DNA of 64,000 nt from assembly GCF_003001815.1 (NCBI RefSeq), contig NZ_PVMZ01000003.1:558001-622000 (forward strand). Reading direction: 5' to 3'. This DNA is from Actinoplanes italicus (GTDB lineage Bacteria; Actinomycetota; Actinomycetes; Mycobacteriales; Micromonosporaceae). Made by a program: the position numbers and the translations under genes. Positions 9,425 through 18,479 of this stretch are shown here, one piece after another. Each line of letters starts with the position of its first letter. Within the stretch, counting starts at the first letter, position 1. The notes below the pieces were generated by a model that searched no databases, had not been told where the DNA came from, and was given only the letters and a program-made list of their open reading frames with translations.

Positions 9425-10132
9425 TTGACCGGCACCGGACGGCGCGCCGAGCTCGCCGCCTCTCTCGAACGGGTGCGGGAGCGCATCGCGCGTGCCTGCC
9501 TGGCGGCCGGAAGGCCACCGGACGCGGTGACCCTCACCGCGGTGACCAAGACCTACCCGGCGAGCGACGTCCTGTTGCTCGCCGGGCTCGGCGTCACCGA
9601 CGTGGGCGAGAACCGCGATCAGGAGGCCTCCGGCAAGGTGGAGGCGGTGCGCGGCGGCGGAGTGGGCCTGCGCTGGCACTTCGTCGGCCGGGTGCAGCGC
9701 AACAAGGCGAGATCGGTCGTCGCGTACGCCGACGTGGTGGAGTCGGTGGACTCGGTGCGCCTGGCCGAGGCGCTGGGCCGGGCCGCGGCGGATCGTGAGG
9801 TGCCGCTCGAGGTCCTCATCCAGCTGAGCCTCGACGGCGACCCGGCGCGTGGGGGCGTGACCGGTGATGATCTCTGGCGGGTATCTGACGCAGTGGTGTC
9901 GTCGCCGGGGCTGCGGCTGGGTGGGCTGATGGCGGTGGCGCCGCTCGGCGAGGACCCCGGCCAGGCTTTCGCCCGGCTGGCCGTCATCGCTGGTGAGATG
10001 GCCTCCCGCCACCCCGGTTCGACGACCGTCTCGGCGGGTATGAGCGGCGACCTCGAGGCCGCGATTCTGCACGGGGCGACACACGTACGGATCGGTACTT
10101 CTTTACTCGGGATGCGAAACTCGCTGCGGTAG
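9425..10132 (+). CDS. yggS: YggS/PLPBP-family pyridoxal phosphate homeostasis protein
   Basis: This 235-residue protein belongs to the family of PLP-binding, fold-type III proteins that buffer pyridoxal phosphate. The PLP lysine is Lys42 in TAVTKTYPA; VGENRDQEA (often GENRVQE) and the WHFVGRVQRNKAR phosphate-site segment follow. C-terminal MSGDLEAAILHGATHVRIGTS is also characteristic. The start is TTG at 9425 behind AAAAAGG. In Gram-positive bacteria this gene regularly sits between ftsZ and sepF. Confidence 0.92.
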   Translation: MTGTGRRAELAASLERVRERIARACLAAGRPPDAVTLTAVTKTYPASDVLLLAGLGVTDVGENRDQEASGKVEAVRGGGVGLRWHFVGRVQRNKARSVVAYADVVESVDSVRLAEALGRAAADREVPLEVLIQLSLDGDPARGGVTGDDLWRVSDAVVSSPGLRLGGLMAVAPLGEDPGQAFARLAVIAGEMASRHPGSTTVSAGMSGDLEAAILHGATHVRIGTSLLGMRNSLR

Positions 10133-10348
10133 CCTTGCGGCGGGCAGCAAACTACACAGGTGTTGTTCAACGCGACGAACCGGCACGGGTCTCGCATTGG
10201 ACGACGCGGCGTCGTAACGGGACGTTGGGTCGAGGTCCGATTCGGATCCGATCCTCCGGCTCGTAAGGGGGGACGCGGCACGCCGAGGGGGCGCGCGCCG
10301 CACAGCGGACGGAGGTGGGGGCATGGACTCTCGGTCGGGAGGGGTGGC

Positions 10349-11083
10349 ATGAGCGGCGGCGCATTTCGCAAGGCGGGCGTCTGGCTCGGCCTCGTCGAGG
10401 AGGACGACGACCGCGGGTACGACGACCGCGCTTACCGGGAGAGTTCCTACCGTTCGCGTGAACGCGACCGGGATCGTGATCGTGACCGCGATCGTGACCG
10501 GGACCGCTACTCCAGTGACCGTTACTCGGACGAGTTCGCCGAGGACGACGACGAGGAGGAGCGCACCGTCCCGCGGGCGCGCACCGAGCGCCGCGAGCGT
10601 GAGCGGATCGCCGCCCGCGCCGACCTGGACCGGGAGGAGAGCGAGCGTCTCGATCGGGCGAGCGTCCGCTCCATCACCCGGCCCGCGCCGGCGCCCGAGC
10701 AGTCCGCGGCGCTGACCTACTCCACCCGTGAGAACCTCGCGCTCAAGCCCCAGCCGGTGGCCCACCCGCAGCCGGTGCACCAGCGGCCGGCCGAGGAGGA
10801 GCAGCGGTACCAGATCACCACGCTGCACCCGACCACGTACCGGGAGGCGCGGACGATCGGCGAGCACTTCCGCGACGGTGTGCCAGTGATCATCAATCTC
10901 ACCGAGATGGACGAGTCGGACGCCCGGCGCCTGGTCGACTTCGCCGCCGGGCTGGCTTTCGGCCTCCGGGGTACGATCGAGCGCGTCACCAACCGGGTCT
11001 TCCTGCTCTCTCCGGCGAATGTCCAGGTCACCGCGGAGGACAAGGCCAAGATCGCTGAAGGCGGCTTCTTCACCCAGGGCTGA
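10349..11083 (+). CDS. sepF: cell division protein SepF
   Basis: SepF (244 residues) anchors FtsZ to the membrane. The N-terminal amphipathic anchor is [15 protein letters not shown]; a long charged linker follows with a near-perfect Arg-Asp alternation (residues about 45-57) and Arg/Glu-rich stretches. The globular SepF domain starts around residue 155 ([20 protein letters not shown]) and includes [29 protein letters not shown]. The ATG at 10349 was chosen because it yields the standard [10 protein letters not shown] start; an upstream in-frame extension has no family features. A 216-base gap precedes it. Confidence 0.95.
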   Translation: MSGGAFRKAGVWLGLVEEDDDRGYDDRAYRESSYRSRERDRDRDRDRDRDRDRYSSDRYSDEFAEDDDEEERTVPRARTERRERERIAARADLDREESERLDRASVRSITRPAPAPEQSAALTYSTRENLALKPQPVAHPQPVHQRPAEEEQRYQITTLHPTTYREARTIGEHFRDGVPVIINLTEMDESDARRLVDFAAGLAFGLRGTIERVTNRVFLLSPANVQVTAEDKAKIAEGGFFTQG

Positions 11084-11191
11084 TCGGACCTCGCAGTCGA
11101 TCGGTTCCGGGCGGTGGCCGCCCGGCGATCGTGACCCCGAGGCTGACCTGAGACCCGGATTTGATTGACCCGAACGAGGGATCCACCTGAC

Positions 11192-11497
11192 GTGCTGTCG
11201 ATCGTGCTCCAGATTCTCTACATATCGCTCTACCTCTTCTTCATCGTGCTGCTGGCCAGGTTCGTGCTGAGTGCGGTGCTCCAGTACGGACGGCGCTGGC
11301 AGCCGAGCCGGGGCGCGTCGGCCGCACTCGAGACCGTGTGGAGCGTCACGGATCCGCCCCTCAAGGCGTTGAGGCGTGTGATCCCACCGCTGCGCATTGG
11401 TAACGTGAGTTTGGACCTGGCTTCCATCGTGCTGCTGGTTATCCTGTTCGTGCTCATGGACGTGGTACTCGCAAGATTGATCGTGAACTACAGCTAG
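11192..11497 (+). CDS. YggT-family membrane protein (SepG-like)
   Basis: A 101-residue protein with two hydrophobic segments: residues 1-24 ([23 protein letters not shown]) and a C-terminal one ([21 protein letters not shown]). Between them the family pattern [15 protein letters not shown] is clear. YggT proteins next to sepF/divIVA include Streptomyces SepG, which helps place FtsZ. The GTG at 11192 gives a protein starting just before the first helix; a TTG 27 bases upstream would add an unconserved lead. Confidence 0.88.
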   Translation: MLSIVLQILYISLYLFFIVLLARFVLSAVLQYGRRWQPSRGASAALETVWSVTDPPLKALRRVIPPLRIGNVSLDLASIVLLVILFVLMDVVLARLIVNYS

Positions 11498-11540
11498 ACA
11501 GCAGCCCCAACCGCGGCCGCGACTGACCCGAGGAGTTTCG

Positions 11541-12356
11541 ATGCCGCTGACCCCGGCCGACGTTCATAACGTCGCCTTCAAGAAGCCCCCGATCGGCAAG
11601 CGGGGGTATGACGAGGAGGAGGTCGACGCCTTCCTTGACGAGGTGGAGCGCGAGCTTGCCCGTCTCATCGAGGAGAACAACGAGCTGCGTGCGCAGGTGG
11701 AGCGCGGCGGTCGTGGTGGCGCACCGGCCGGCCCGAGTGCCGACCCCCGGCTCGCGGCCGAGCTCAACGACCTGAAAGCGCAGCTGGACCGCGTGCAGCG
11801 GGACAAGACGGCGGCCGAGCAGGCGGCCCGTCAGATGCAGGCCGAGCTGGAGCAGGTCCGCGCTCAGGGCCCCGGCCCCGGCGCTGCCGCGAGCGGTGCG
11901 GACGGCGAGCAGCAGGCCCTGCGCGTCCTGATGATGGCCCAGCGCACCGCCGACGACCACGTCGCCGACGCGCGCCGTGAGGCCGACAAGCTTCTCTCCG
12001 ACGCCCGCTCCAAGGCGGAGGAGGTCACCCGTGAGGCGCGGGCCAAGGCCGACGCCCTCGAGCGCGACGCCCGCCAGCGCCACCAGGAGGCCATGGGCGG
12101 CCTGGACGCGAAGCGGACCGCGCTGCAGAAGCACATCGAGGAGCTGAAGCAGTTCGAGCGGGAGTACCGCACTCGCCTCAAGGCCTACCTGGAGAGCCAG
12201 CTGCGTGACCTGGACGGTCGTGGTCAGGGCCTCGAGGCCGAGCTGACGCGGGCCGACTCGGGCCGCGCCGTCGGTGGTTCCGGTGGCCTGGCCGCGGCCG
12301 GTCTCGCCGGCTCCTACAGCGGTGGCCGCACCAACTCCATCGAATCGGGCCGCTGA
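11541..12356 (+). CDS. divIVA: DivIVA/Wag31 polar growth protein
   Basis: The 271-residue protein starts with the DivIVA membrane-binding domain ([35 protein letters not shown], seen at residues 2-36), then a coiled coil, a Gly/Pro/Ala-rich linker around residues 55-115, and a second long coiled coil rich in Ala/Glu/Arg. In actinobacteria this protein directs apical growth and hyphal branching and is essential. Standard SD (GAGG) precedes the ATG. It closes the division part of the cluster. Confidence 0.96.
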   Translation: MPLTPADVHNVAFKKPPIGKRGYDEEEVDAFLDEVERELARLIEENNELRAQVERGGRGGAPAGPSADPRLAAELNDLKAQLDRVQRDKTAAEQAARQMQAELEQVRAQGPGPGAAASGADGEQQALRVLMMAQRTADDHVADARREADKLLSDARSKAEEVTREARAKADALERDARQRHQEAMGGLDAKRTALQKHIEELKQFEREYRTRLKAYLESQLRDLDGRGQGLEAELTRADSGRAVGGSGGLAAAGLAGSYSGGRTNSIESGR

Positions 12357-12389
12357 CCCCGGCCCACCGCACCGCGACGAGGATGAGCC

Positions 12390-13223
12390 ATGATCGTTGC
12401 TAGTCTCCTGCTCATCCCCGTCGCGGTTCTGTTTCTCGCGTTGGGCCTGGTCAACGGCTCGAGCAGTCTTCTCATAACCTCGATCGTGGTCAGCCTGCTG
12501 GCCGCGGTCGCTCTGGTCATCGGCACCCGTCAGGCCGCCGCCCGTCGTGCGGCGGAGACGTCCGAGGCGGCGCACGTCCGGGTGGGCCGGCCCGATCGTC
12601 GCGCCGGGCACGACCCTGATTTCGACGAGCCGGTGGCCCCCGCTCCCGCCTTCGCCGAAGATTCTGCCTCCGCGCCGGCACCCACCGCAGGCGAATCCGT
12701 CCACTACGAGGAACCCGCCGGACGGCCCTCGGCGGCCGACGTGGACGAGGCCCGCGCGGCCGGGGCACGAGACACCTCCACCCGTCTGGGTGACCGTGGA
12801 GGGTCCTCGGTGCCGGTCGGCGCAGACTATGCCGATTCTGACTCGGCGGATGATTCCGCTTCCCGATCCGCCGGGCTGTCCGCGGACGACGGTGCCGATG
12901 AACACGCCTGGCGGCCCGCCGCGGCCGCTGCCGAGACGCCCGAGCCGGCCGACGAGTTCGCCGACCCGGATGATGACGATCCGGACGACGAACCCCTGCC
13001 GCAGTCGGTGCGTCCCGCTGACGCCGTGATGGTCGCGCGCTTCGACACCGAGGTGCTGGTGGTCGACGGGCGGCCCCGCTACCACATGGCCGACTGCCCG
13101 CACCTGGTCGGCCGGCTGACCGAGCCGCTGCCCGCCAATGAGGCGGTCGAGCTCGGGTTCAGTCCGTGCGGCCTGTGCCGGCCGGTCGACCGGCTGGTCG
13201 CGGCGGTCGCGCAGCAGCGGTGA
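12390..13223 (+). CDS. conserved membrane protein with C-terminal Cys/His motif, function unknown
   Basis: The 277-residue protein has two N-terminal hydrophobic helices (residues 1-20 and 26-46), a long acidic, disordered middle rich in Asp/Glu/Ala/Pro, and a compact C-terminal domain of about 65 residues. That domain has H-x3-C-x-H (YHMADCPHL) and later GFSPCGLC, a spacing reminiscent of the small zinc-binding tails seen on some secreted nucleases and Ada-like proteins. Metal binding is inferred from the Cys/His pattern only. Its stop overlaps the DUF167 start (GTGA), and it lies just behind divIVA, so a cell-envelope role is plausible but unproven. Confidence 0.75.
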   Translation: MIVASLLLIPVAVLFLALGLVNGSSSLLITSIVVSLLAAVALVIGTRQAAARRAAETSEAAHVRVGRPDRRAGHDPDFDEPVAPAPAFAEDSASAPAPTAGESVHYEEPAGRPSAADVDEARAAGARDTSTRLGDRGGSSVPVGADYADSDSADDSASRSAGLSADDGADEHAWRPAAAAAETPEPADEFADPDDDDPDDEPLPQSVRPADAVMVARFDTEVLVVDGRPRYHMADCPHLVGRLTEPLPANEAVELGFSPCGLCRPVDRLVAAVAQQR

Positions 13224-13522
13224 GTTCGCGGGTTCCCGGAGTCTCCGTGCCGGTCCGGGTGCGCCCGGGCGCCGGCCGGACCCGGGTGGGCGGTCGCTAC
13301 GACGGCCCGCACGGTCCGGCCCTGATCGTCGCGGTGGGTGCGCCCGCGGTGGACGGCAAGGCGACCGAGGCGGTGCGCCGGGCGCTCGCCGCCGCGCTGG
13401 GGGTGCGGCCGGCCGAGGTCTCGCTGCGGCTCGGCGCGACCAGCCGGGACAAGGTCTTCACCGTGACGGCCCCGGAGAGTGTTTGGGAGAGCCGGCTCAC
13501 CGAGCTTCGCGACGACGGATAG
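13220..13522 (+). CDS. DUF167/YggU-family protein
   Basis: A 100-residue protein with the DUF167 pattern: VPVRVRPGAGRTRVGG near the N-terminus, LIVAVGAPAVDGKATEAVRRALA, and SLRLGATSRDKVFTV. Members are small alpha/beta proteins of unknown function, often in division or yggT neighbourhoods. The GTG start overlaps the preceding stop, which supports this start over longer in-frame ones. Confidence 0.85.
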   Translation: MSSRVPGVSVPVRVRPGAGRTRVGGRYDGPHGPALIVAVGAPAVDGKATEAVRRALAAALGVRPAEVSLRLGATSRDKVFTVTAPESVWESRLTELRDDG

Positions 13523-13858
13523 TGGTCACTCGGTCACTTCGGGTTCAAAGCTGGCAATTCCATGAGTGTCCGAGCATTTTGGTGCCGTTTGTCCTTTCTG
13601 GTGAGTGATGGCGGGTTGTCCGGCTACTTCACGTTCCGTATTCTTGCCACCCTCCGGAGTGCGCGGCTGTTTTCCAGCCGCGCCGTTTGTGCAGGTAGGG
13701 GAAGATCTACGGCGGCGAACGAGGCCGCCCGCCGGACCCGGGCGCCCACGGGGCCCGGACACCACGGGGACAGACCAGGGAACGGCGCGGCCCGGCGAAT
13801 CGGCCGCCCGGTTCCGCAGACCGCTGATCGCCGCCGCACGGCGGCCGAGGGAGCGACG
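13523..13858 (+). other. intergenic region between the DUF167 gene and the dksA-like gene
   Basis: 336 bases without a convincing gene. It contains the TTGTCC/TATTCT promoter candidate and a GC-rich leader. A longer reading frame continuing into the dksA-like gene from 13562 has no family features before residue 100, so it is taken as leader. Confidence 0.5.
13616..13644 (+). promoter_or_regulatory. candidate vegetative promoter upstream of the dksA-like gene
   Basis: TTGTCC (13616-13621) and TATTCT (13639-13644) are separated by exactly 17 bases, a good match to a housekeeping-sigma promoter. It would give a leader of about 200 bases for the zinc-finger gene at 13859 and could serve lspA and rluD. 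It sits in a locally less GC-rich patch. Confidence 0.5.
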
Positions 13859-14278
13859 ATGGCCAAGGCAACGGAGACCCGGCCCGATACGACTGGAGCC
13901 GCCGCCGAGCGGACCCGGAGTGAGGCGGAGACCGAGCAGATCCGGCAGGCGCTGGTCGCGCGGCTCGACGAGTTGCAGGCCGAGTACGATCAGTCGCTCA
14001 GTGAGATCACCGAGCTGCAGCGCGAGCGGCTGGCCGACTCGGCCGGGGACGACCAGGCCGACACCGGCACCAAGACGTTCGAGCGGGAGCAGGAGATCAC
14101 GCTGGCCAACAACCTGCTCGAGCGGATCACACAGGTCGAACGCGCGATCGATCGTCTCGGGCAGGGCAACTACGGTTGGTGTGAGCGGTGCGGCACCCAG
14201 ATCCCGGTCGAACGGCTGGCTGCGTTCCCCTCCGCCACTCTCTGTGTCTCTTGCAAGCAGTTGGAGGAACGACGCTGA
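13859..14278 (+). CDS. TraR/DksA-type C4 zinc-finger protein
   Basis: A 139-residue protein with an N-terminal coiled coil (residues about 20-75, QIRQALVARLDELQAEYD...) and a C4 zinc finger, CERC ... CVSC, near the C-terminus, after GNYGWCERCG. DksA-like proteins bind the RNA polymerase secondary channel; in actinobacteria the paralogue next to lspA is of unclear role. The ATG is preceded by GAGGGAG. Its TGA overlaps the putative CTG start of lspA, and it carries the Shine-Dalgarno of that gene inside its last codons. Confidence 0.85.
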   Translation: MAKATETRPDTTGAAAERTRSEAETEQIRQALVARLDELQAEYDQSLSEITELQRERLADSAGDDQADTGTKTFEREQEITLANNLLERITQVERAIDRLGQGNYGWCERCGTQIPVERLAAFPSATLCVSCKQLEERR

Positions 14279-14862
14279 ACGCCGACGAACAGGCCACGCG
14301 GGGGTTCACCACCCGTGCGGTGGCCGTCCTGGCCGCGACCGCGGTCATCGCCGTGGCGGTCGACCAGTGGGTCAAGCACCTCTCCACCGAGAATCTGGAT
14401 CCCGGCGAGCCGGTCCGGATCCTCGGTGGTCTGGTCTATCTGTCGCTGCTGCGCAACAGCGGAGCGGCGTTCAGCTTCGGCAGTGACTACACCTTCATCT
14501 TCCCGGTGATCACCCTCGTGGTGGTCGGCGTGATCGTGTGGCTGGCGACCCGGCTGCGGTCGGTGCCGTGGGCGCTCTCGCTGGGACTGGTGCTGGGTGG
14601 TGCCCTGGGCAACCTGGGCGACCGGCTGTTCCGTGCGCCGGGGCCGTTCCACGGTCACGTGGTCGACATGATCAGCGTGTTCGCGCCGTACGGCGAGAAG
14701 TTCGCCGTCTTCAACATCGCGGACAGCTGCCTCACGGTCGGGGTCTGCCTGGCCGTGGCGCTCGAGCTGACCGGTCGTCAGCGGGACGGCACCCGTCTGG
14801 TGAGCGAGAAGAAGAAGGCCGACGCGGCCGGCCAGACGACCGAAGAGGGAAGTACAGCGTGA
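14275..14862 (+). CDS. lspA: lipoprotein signal peptidase II, probable CTG start
   Basis: LspA (195 residues) cleaves prolipoprotein signal peptides after Lgt (at 53.5 kb here) adds lipid. Four hydrophobic segments are visible; the catalytic aspartates lie in GNLGDRLFR and [11 protein letters not shown], and [10 protein letters not shown] is conserved. The start is unusual: the only well-placed Shine-Dalgarno, GGAGGA at 14263-14268, lies six bases before a CTG (14275) that overlaps the preceding TGA as CTGA, like the other NTGA junctions here. Alternatives are a TTG at 14251 or a GTG at 14320, neither with a ribosome site. C-terminal tail is Lys/Asp-rich. Confidence 0.92.
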   Translation: MNADEQATRGFTTRAVAVLAATAVIAVAVDQWVKHLSTENLDPGEPVRILGGLVYLSLLRNSGAAFSFGSDYTFIFPVITLVVVGVIVWLATRLRSVPWALSLGLVLGGALGNLGDRLFRAPGPFHGHVVDMISVFAPYGEKFAVFNIADSCLTVGVCLAVALELTGRQRDGTRLVSEKKKADAAGQTTEEGSTA

Positions 14863-15788
14863 GCGGACAGCGATCCCTGCCGGTGCCGGACGGGCTCGAC
14901 GGGATGCGGCTGGACCAGGCCGTCTCGCGGCTGTTCGGCCTGTCCCGGACCGCGGCGGCCACCCTCGTCGAGTCGGGTGACGCGCTGGTCGACGGCATTC
15001 CCCGGCCCAAGTCGGAGAAGGTCGCGGCCGGTTCCTGGCTCGAGGTGACCCTGCCGTCGCCGGTCGCCGCCCCGGCCGTGGTCGCCGAGCCGGTGCACGG
15101 TCTCGGCATCATCTACAGCGACGACGACATCGTGGTGGTCGACAAGCCGGTCGGCGTCGCCGCGCACCCGAGCCCCGGCTGGACCGGCCCCACCGTGATC
15201 GGCGGTCTGGCCGCCATGGGGCAGAACGTCGCCACCAGCGGCGCCGCCGAGCGGCAGGGCGTCGTGCACCGGCTCGACGTGGGCACCACCGGCCTCATGG
15301 TGGTGGCCAAGAGCGAGCAGGCGTACTCCTTCCTGAAGCGGGCCTTCAAGGAACGCGAGGTGGAGAAGCGGTACCACGCGGTGGTCCAGGGACACCTGGA
15401 CCCGCTGCGGGGCACCATCGACGCGCCGATCGACAGGCACCCGACCGCCGATTGGAAGTTCGCGGTCATGTCCGACGGGAAGCCGAGCGTCACCCACTAC
15501 GACACGCTCGAGGCGTTCCGGTCGGCCAGCCTGGTCGACGTACGGCTGGAGACCGGCCGGACGCACCAGATCCGGGTGCACATGTCGGCGATGCGGCACC
15601 CGTGCGTGGGCGACACGGCGTACGGTGCCGACCCCACCCTCGCCGCCCGGCTGAAGCTCGGCCGGCAGTGGCTGCACGCACGGGAGCTGGCGTTCGTCCA
15701 CCCCCGGACGTATGAGGAGGTGCGGTTCGTCAGCGATTACCCTGACGACCTGAAATACGCGCTGGACGTCCTTCAGGACGCCGGCTGA
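14859..15788 (+). CDS. rluD: RluD-family 23S rRNA pseudouridine synthase
   Basis: The 309-residue enzyme has an N-terminal S4 RNA-binding domain ([23 protein letters not shown]) and the RluA/RluD catalytic domain with the catalytic aspartate in [16 protein letters not shown], then [12 protein letters not shown]. It isomerises uridines in large-subunit rRNA. The GTG start overlaps the lspA stop (GTGA). The lspA-rluD pairing is conserved in actinobacteria. Exact rRNA target cannot be read from the sequence. Confidence 0.92.
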   Translation: MSGQRSLPVPDGLDGMRLDQAVSRLFGLSRTAAATLVESGDALVDGIPRPKSEKVAAGSWLEVTLPSPVAAPAVVAEPVHGLGIIYSDDDIVVVDKPVGVAAHPSPGWTGPTVIGGLAAMGQNVATSGAAERQGVVHRLDVGTTGLMVVAKSEQAYSFLKRAFKEREVEKRYHAVVQGHLDPLRGTIDAPIDRHPTADWKFAVMSDGKPSVTHYDTLEAFRSASLVDVRLETGRTHQIRVHMSAMRHPCVGDTAYGADPTLAARLKLGRQWLHARELAFVHPRTYEEVRFVSDYPDDLKYALDVLQDAG

Positions 15789-15803
15789 CCGTCGGGAGTA
15801 CAC

Positions 15804-16805
15804 GTGGGCCCCGCTCCTCGTATGCGGGCAGTCCTCGTCGGGTTCGGGGGCGCCGCGCTCCGGTTGCAGGTCATGGCCGGAGTGGCGCTGGCCGCTATCG
15901 TCGCCCTGGTTCTGGTGGTCCTCTGGGCCGATCGGGAGCTCCCGGCCGATGACGAGGCCGGCGACGTGCTCCGGGTGGGTGTCGTGGAGGGCCAGTCGGT
16001 CGCCGGCTATCTGAGGTCCTCCCGGGACGAGCTCGCCCGGCTCACCGGCCCGTCGGCCCCGGTCGGTGGCGAGACGTGGGCGCTGGTCGCCTTCAAGCGG
16101 TACACGGCCGCCGACGGCCTGCCCGCGATGCTCGCGGGCGCCCAGGTGGCCCAGGTCTACACGCGGGTGCCCCTGGAGGAGACCCGGACCCCGGTGGTGC
16201 GGATCCCGGTGGTGGTGCTGCCCGGCGACGTCACCACGGGCATGCTGCACGCGGCGCAGGCCCGCGACCGGGAGCGCGCCGACTATCAGCGGCTGAGCGG
16301 GGCGCTGACCGGTGAGGGGCGCAACGAGGTACGGCTGCGGGCGGCGTACGAGAGTGCGGCGCGGGTGGCCGGCGAGGAGGCCGCGTCGTACCGGGCCGGC
16401 TGTGACTGCGTGTTCGCCGCGGTCGTCCGGGCCACGCCGGCCGTGCTCGACGGGATCTCGGCCCGGCCCTGGGTGCGGGTGGTGGATCCGGCACCGGAGG
16501 TGCGGCAGCTGGATCGCACCGAGTTCCGCCCGCCGCTGCCGGAGGAGGTGGACGTGGTGTCGCCGGAGCCGTCCGCCGTGCCATCCATGCCGGTGAGCGT
16601 TGCCCCGGCCACCCCGCCCCCGTTACCGTCGTCGATCGAGGTAGATGTGACATCTGCCTCACCAGACATTTCAGCTCCGACACCGTCGTCCGCCGTATTC
16701 CCTTCCGAGGGTTCGGGTGCCGTACCCTCGGCAGCGGATGCGAGTCCAGCTCATGAGGGAAGGGGCGGGTCTCCGGGGGCATCCGGTGGAGAACCCGGCC
16801 GTTAG
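15804..16805 (+). CDS. membrane-anchored protein of unknown function
   Basis: I do not recognise a named family. The 333-residue protein has one hydrophobic segment near the N-terminus (residues 23-45, VMAGVALAAIVALVLVVLW), so the rest is probably extracytoplasmic. The middle (residues 50-235) is a folded-looking domain with VLRVGVVEGQSVAGYL, a repeated pattern in which VTTGMLHAAQARDRERADY aligns with a cysteine pair GCDCVF near residue 198. The last 90 residues are Pro/Ser/Val-rich and disordered. It begins with GTG 15 bases after rluD, so it likely shares that transcript. A gap of about 150 bases separates it from the ParA-like gene. Confidence 0.65.
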   Translation: MGPAPRMRAVLVGFGGAALRLQVMAGVALAAIVALVLVVLWADRELPADDEAGDVLRVGVVEGQSVAGYLRSSRDELARLTGPSAPVGGETWALVAFKRYTAADGLPAMLAGAQVAQVYTRVPLEETRTPVVRIPVVVLPGDVTTGMLHAAQARDRERADYQRLSGALTGEGRNEVRLRAAYESAARVAGEEAASYRAGCDCVFAAVVRATPAVLDGISARPWVRVVDPAPEVRQLDRTEFRPPLPEEVDVVSPEPSAVPSMPVSVAPATPPPLPSSIEVDVTSASPDISAPTPSSAVFPSEGSGAVPSAADASPAHEGRGGSPGASGGEPGR

Positions 16806-16952
16806 GTTTTCCGGGACGTGGTCGTGTGATCAAGAACGACCGGGGGATGGGCGGTCGGTCGGTGGCCCGAATAGGGTCTCATCCGTAGCCTGTCAGGGGC
16901 GAGCGACACCATCGCCGTGAATGATGCCGGGTAGGCGCAGAAAGGACGAGCC

Positions 16953-18419
16953 GTGGACGGGACCGAGACCGGCTGGGGCCGGCCTGCGGAACCAGCCCCG
17001 CGCTGGCGGGCGCTGCTCGACCGTGCCCGGCACGCCGGCCGCAGCGAGGAGCCGGAAGAGGCGCCCAAGCAGCCGGAGACGCAGCAGCAGCAACAGCAGT
17101 GGGGCCAGCAGCTGCCGACCCGTGGCTCGGCGTCGGTGGGCCGTCCGGTCAATCCGCTCGACCCGCGGCAGGCGCCTCAGCAGCCGGGCGCCTTCGAGCG
17201 TCAACCGGCCGAGCCGCAGCGTCCCGCTGTTCCGCAACGGCCGATCAACCCGCTCGATCCGCGCTGGCAGGGCCGGCGCGAGCCCGAGCAGCACAGCTTC
17301 TTCGAGCCGACGCCGCGATCGCAGCCGCAGCAGCCGGCGCAGCAATCCCCGCCCGTGCCGCCGGCCCAGCAGCCGCCGTCGGCGTATGGGTACACGCAGC
17401 CCGCCAACGGTTACGCCCCACCGGCTCCGAACGGTTACGCCCAGCCCGCTCAGGCCTACGCACCCCCGCAGGCGTACCCGCAGGCCCCCGCGCCGGCCCA
17501 GCCACAGATGCCGGCACCGTCGCCGCAGCCGGCTCCCGGCCGCGCCGCCGCGCCGGTCTCCCCGGCCCCGGCGGCCGCCCGGATCGAGTGGCGGCAGACG
17601 CGCTCCGAGGACGGCATGGACCGCGCCGTCTCGATCATGCGGCGCAAGCTCGGCAAGCCACGGGTGCTGGCCTTCGCCAATCCCAAGGGCGGCGTGCACA
17701 AGACCACCGCGACCGTGCTGGCCGCGGCCACCATCGGCAGCGTCCGCGGCCGCGGTGTGCTCGCCTGGGACGACAACGAGCTGCGCGGCACTCTCGGCCT
17801 TCGGGCCGGCAGCGCCCGGCACGCGCGGACCATAAAGCACCTGCTGGCGGATCTGATGCGGATCGAGAGCCTGCACGGTGACGCCCTGCTCCAGGAACTG
17901 GACGCCTACCTGCGGCACGCCTCCGACGGCTCCTACGACGTCCTGGCCGGCGAGGAGAACCCACGGTTCGCCCAGCGCCTCGACCAGGGCACCGTGCGCC
18001 GGGTGATGGACCTGCTCCGGCGGACCCACGACGTGATCTGCGTCGACACCGGCAACAACGTGGAGAGCGTCAACTGGCAGACCGTGATGCGGTCGGCCGA
18101 CCAGCTGGTGATCACCACGGTCCCCCGGGAGGACGCCGCCTTCACCGCCGACTGGATGCTCGACGTTCTGGAGGAGGGCGGGCAGGGCGACATGGTGGCC
18201 AACGCCGTGACGCTTATCTCGTGCCCGTCGCCGGGCAATCTGCCGCTGCTGGAGGACTTCAAGCGGCACTTCGCGACCCGGACCAGGGCGGTCGCCGTGG
18301 TGCCCTACGACCCGGCTCTCGAGGTCGGTTCCTCGATCGAGTACGGCGACCTGCAGCAGGAGACGAGGCAGGCCTGGCTCCGCGCGGCGTCGGTGATGTT
18401 GGAGCCCTTCGCGGAGTAG
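16953..18419 (+). CDS. ParA/MinD-like ATPase with disordered N-terminus and altered P-loop
   Basis: The 488-residue protein has a Gln/Pro-rich disordered N-terminal half, including a poly-Gln run and two copies of RP[V/I]NPLDPR near residues 66 and 97, followed by a MinD/ParA-type domain from about residue 205. The deviant Walker A reads NPKGGVHKTT: the glycine usually preceding the lysine is His249. Later segments VLAWDDNELRGTLGLR and ICVDTGNNVESVNWQ occupy the switch positions. Such ATPases position chromosomes, septa or envelope machines; nothing here identifies the cargo, and no parB-like partner is adjacent. It precedes dnaE by 60 bases. Whether the histidine allows ATP hydrolysis is uncertain. 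Confidence 0.75.
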   Translation: MDGTETGWGRPAEPAPRWRALLDRARHAGRSEEPEEAPKQPETQQQQQQWGQQLPTRGSASVGRPVNPLDPRQAPQQPGAFERQPAEPQRPAVPQRPINPLDPRWQGRREPEQHSFFEPTPRSQPQQPAQQSPPVPPAQQPPSAYGYTQPANGYAPPAPNGYAQPAQAYAPPQAYPQAPAPAQPQMPAPSPQPAPGRAAAPVSPAPAAARIEWRQTRSEDGMDRAVSIMRRKLGKPRVLAFANPKGGVHKTTATVLAAATIGSVRGRGVLAWDDNELRGTLGLRAGSARHARTIKHLLADLMRIESLHGDALLQELDAYLRHASDGSYDVLAGEENPRFAQRLDQGTVRRVMDLLRRTHDVICVDTGNNVESVNWQTVMRSADQLVITTVPREDAAFTADWMLDVLEEGGQGDMVANAVTLISCPSPGNLPLLEDFKRHFATRTRAVAVVPYDPALEVGSSIEYGDLQQETRQAWLRAASVMLEPFAE

Positions 18420-18479
18420 GTTCTGTCGTACGCCGGGGCTAGGCTTCTCTGCGCTGTCATTTGGAAGAGGGGGTTCCGG

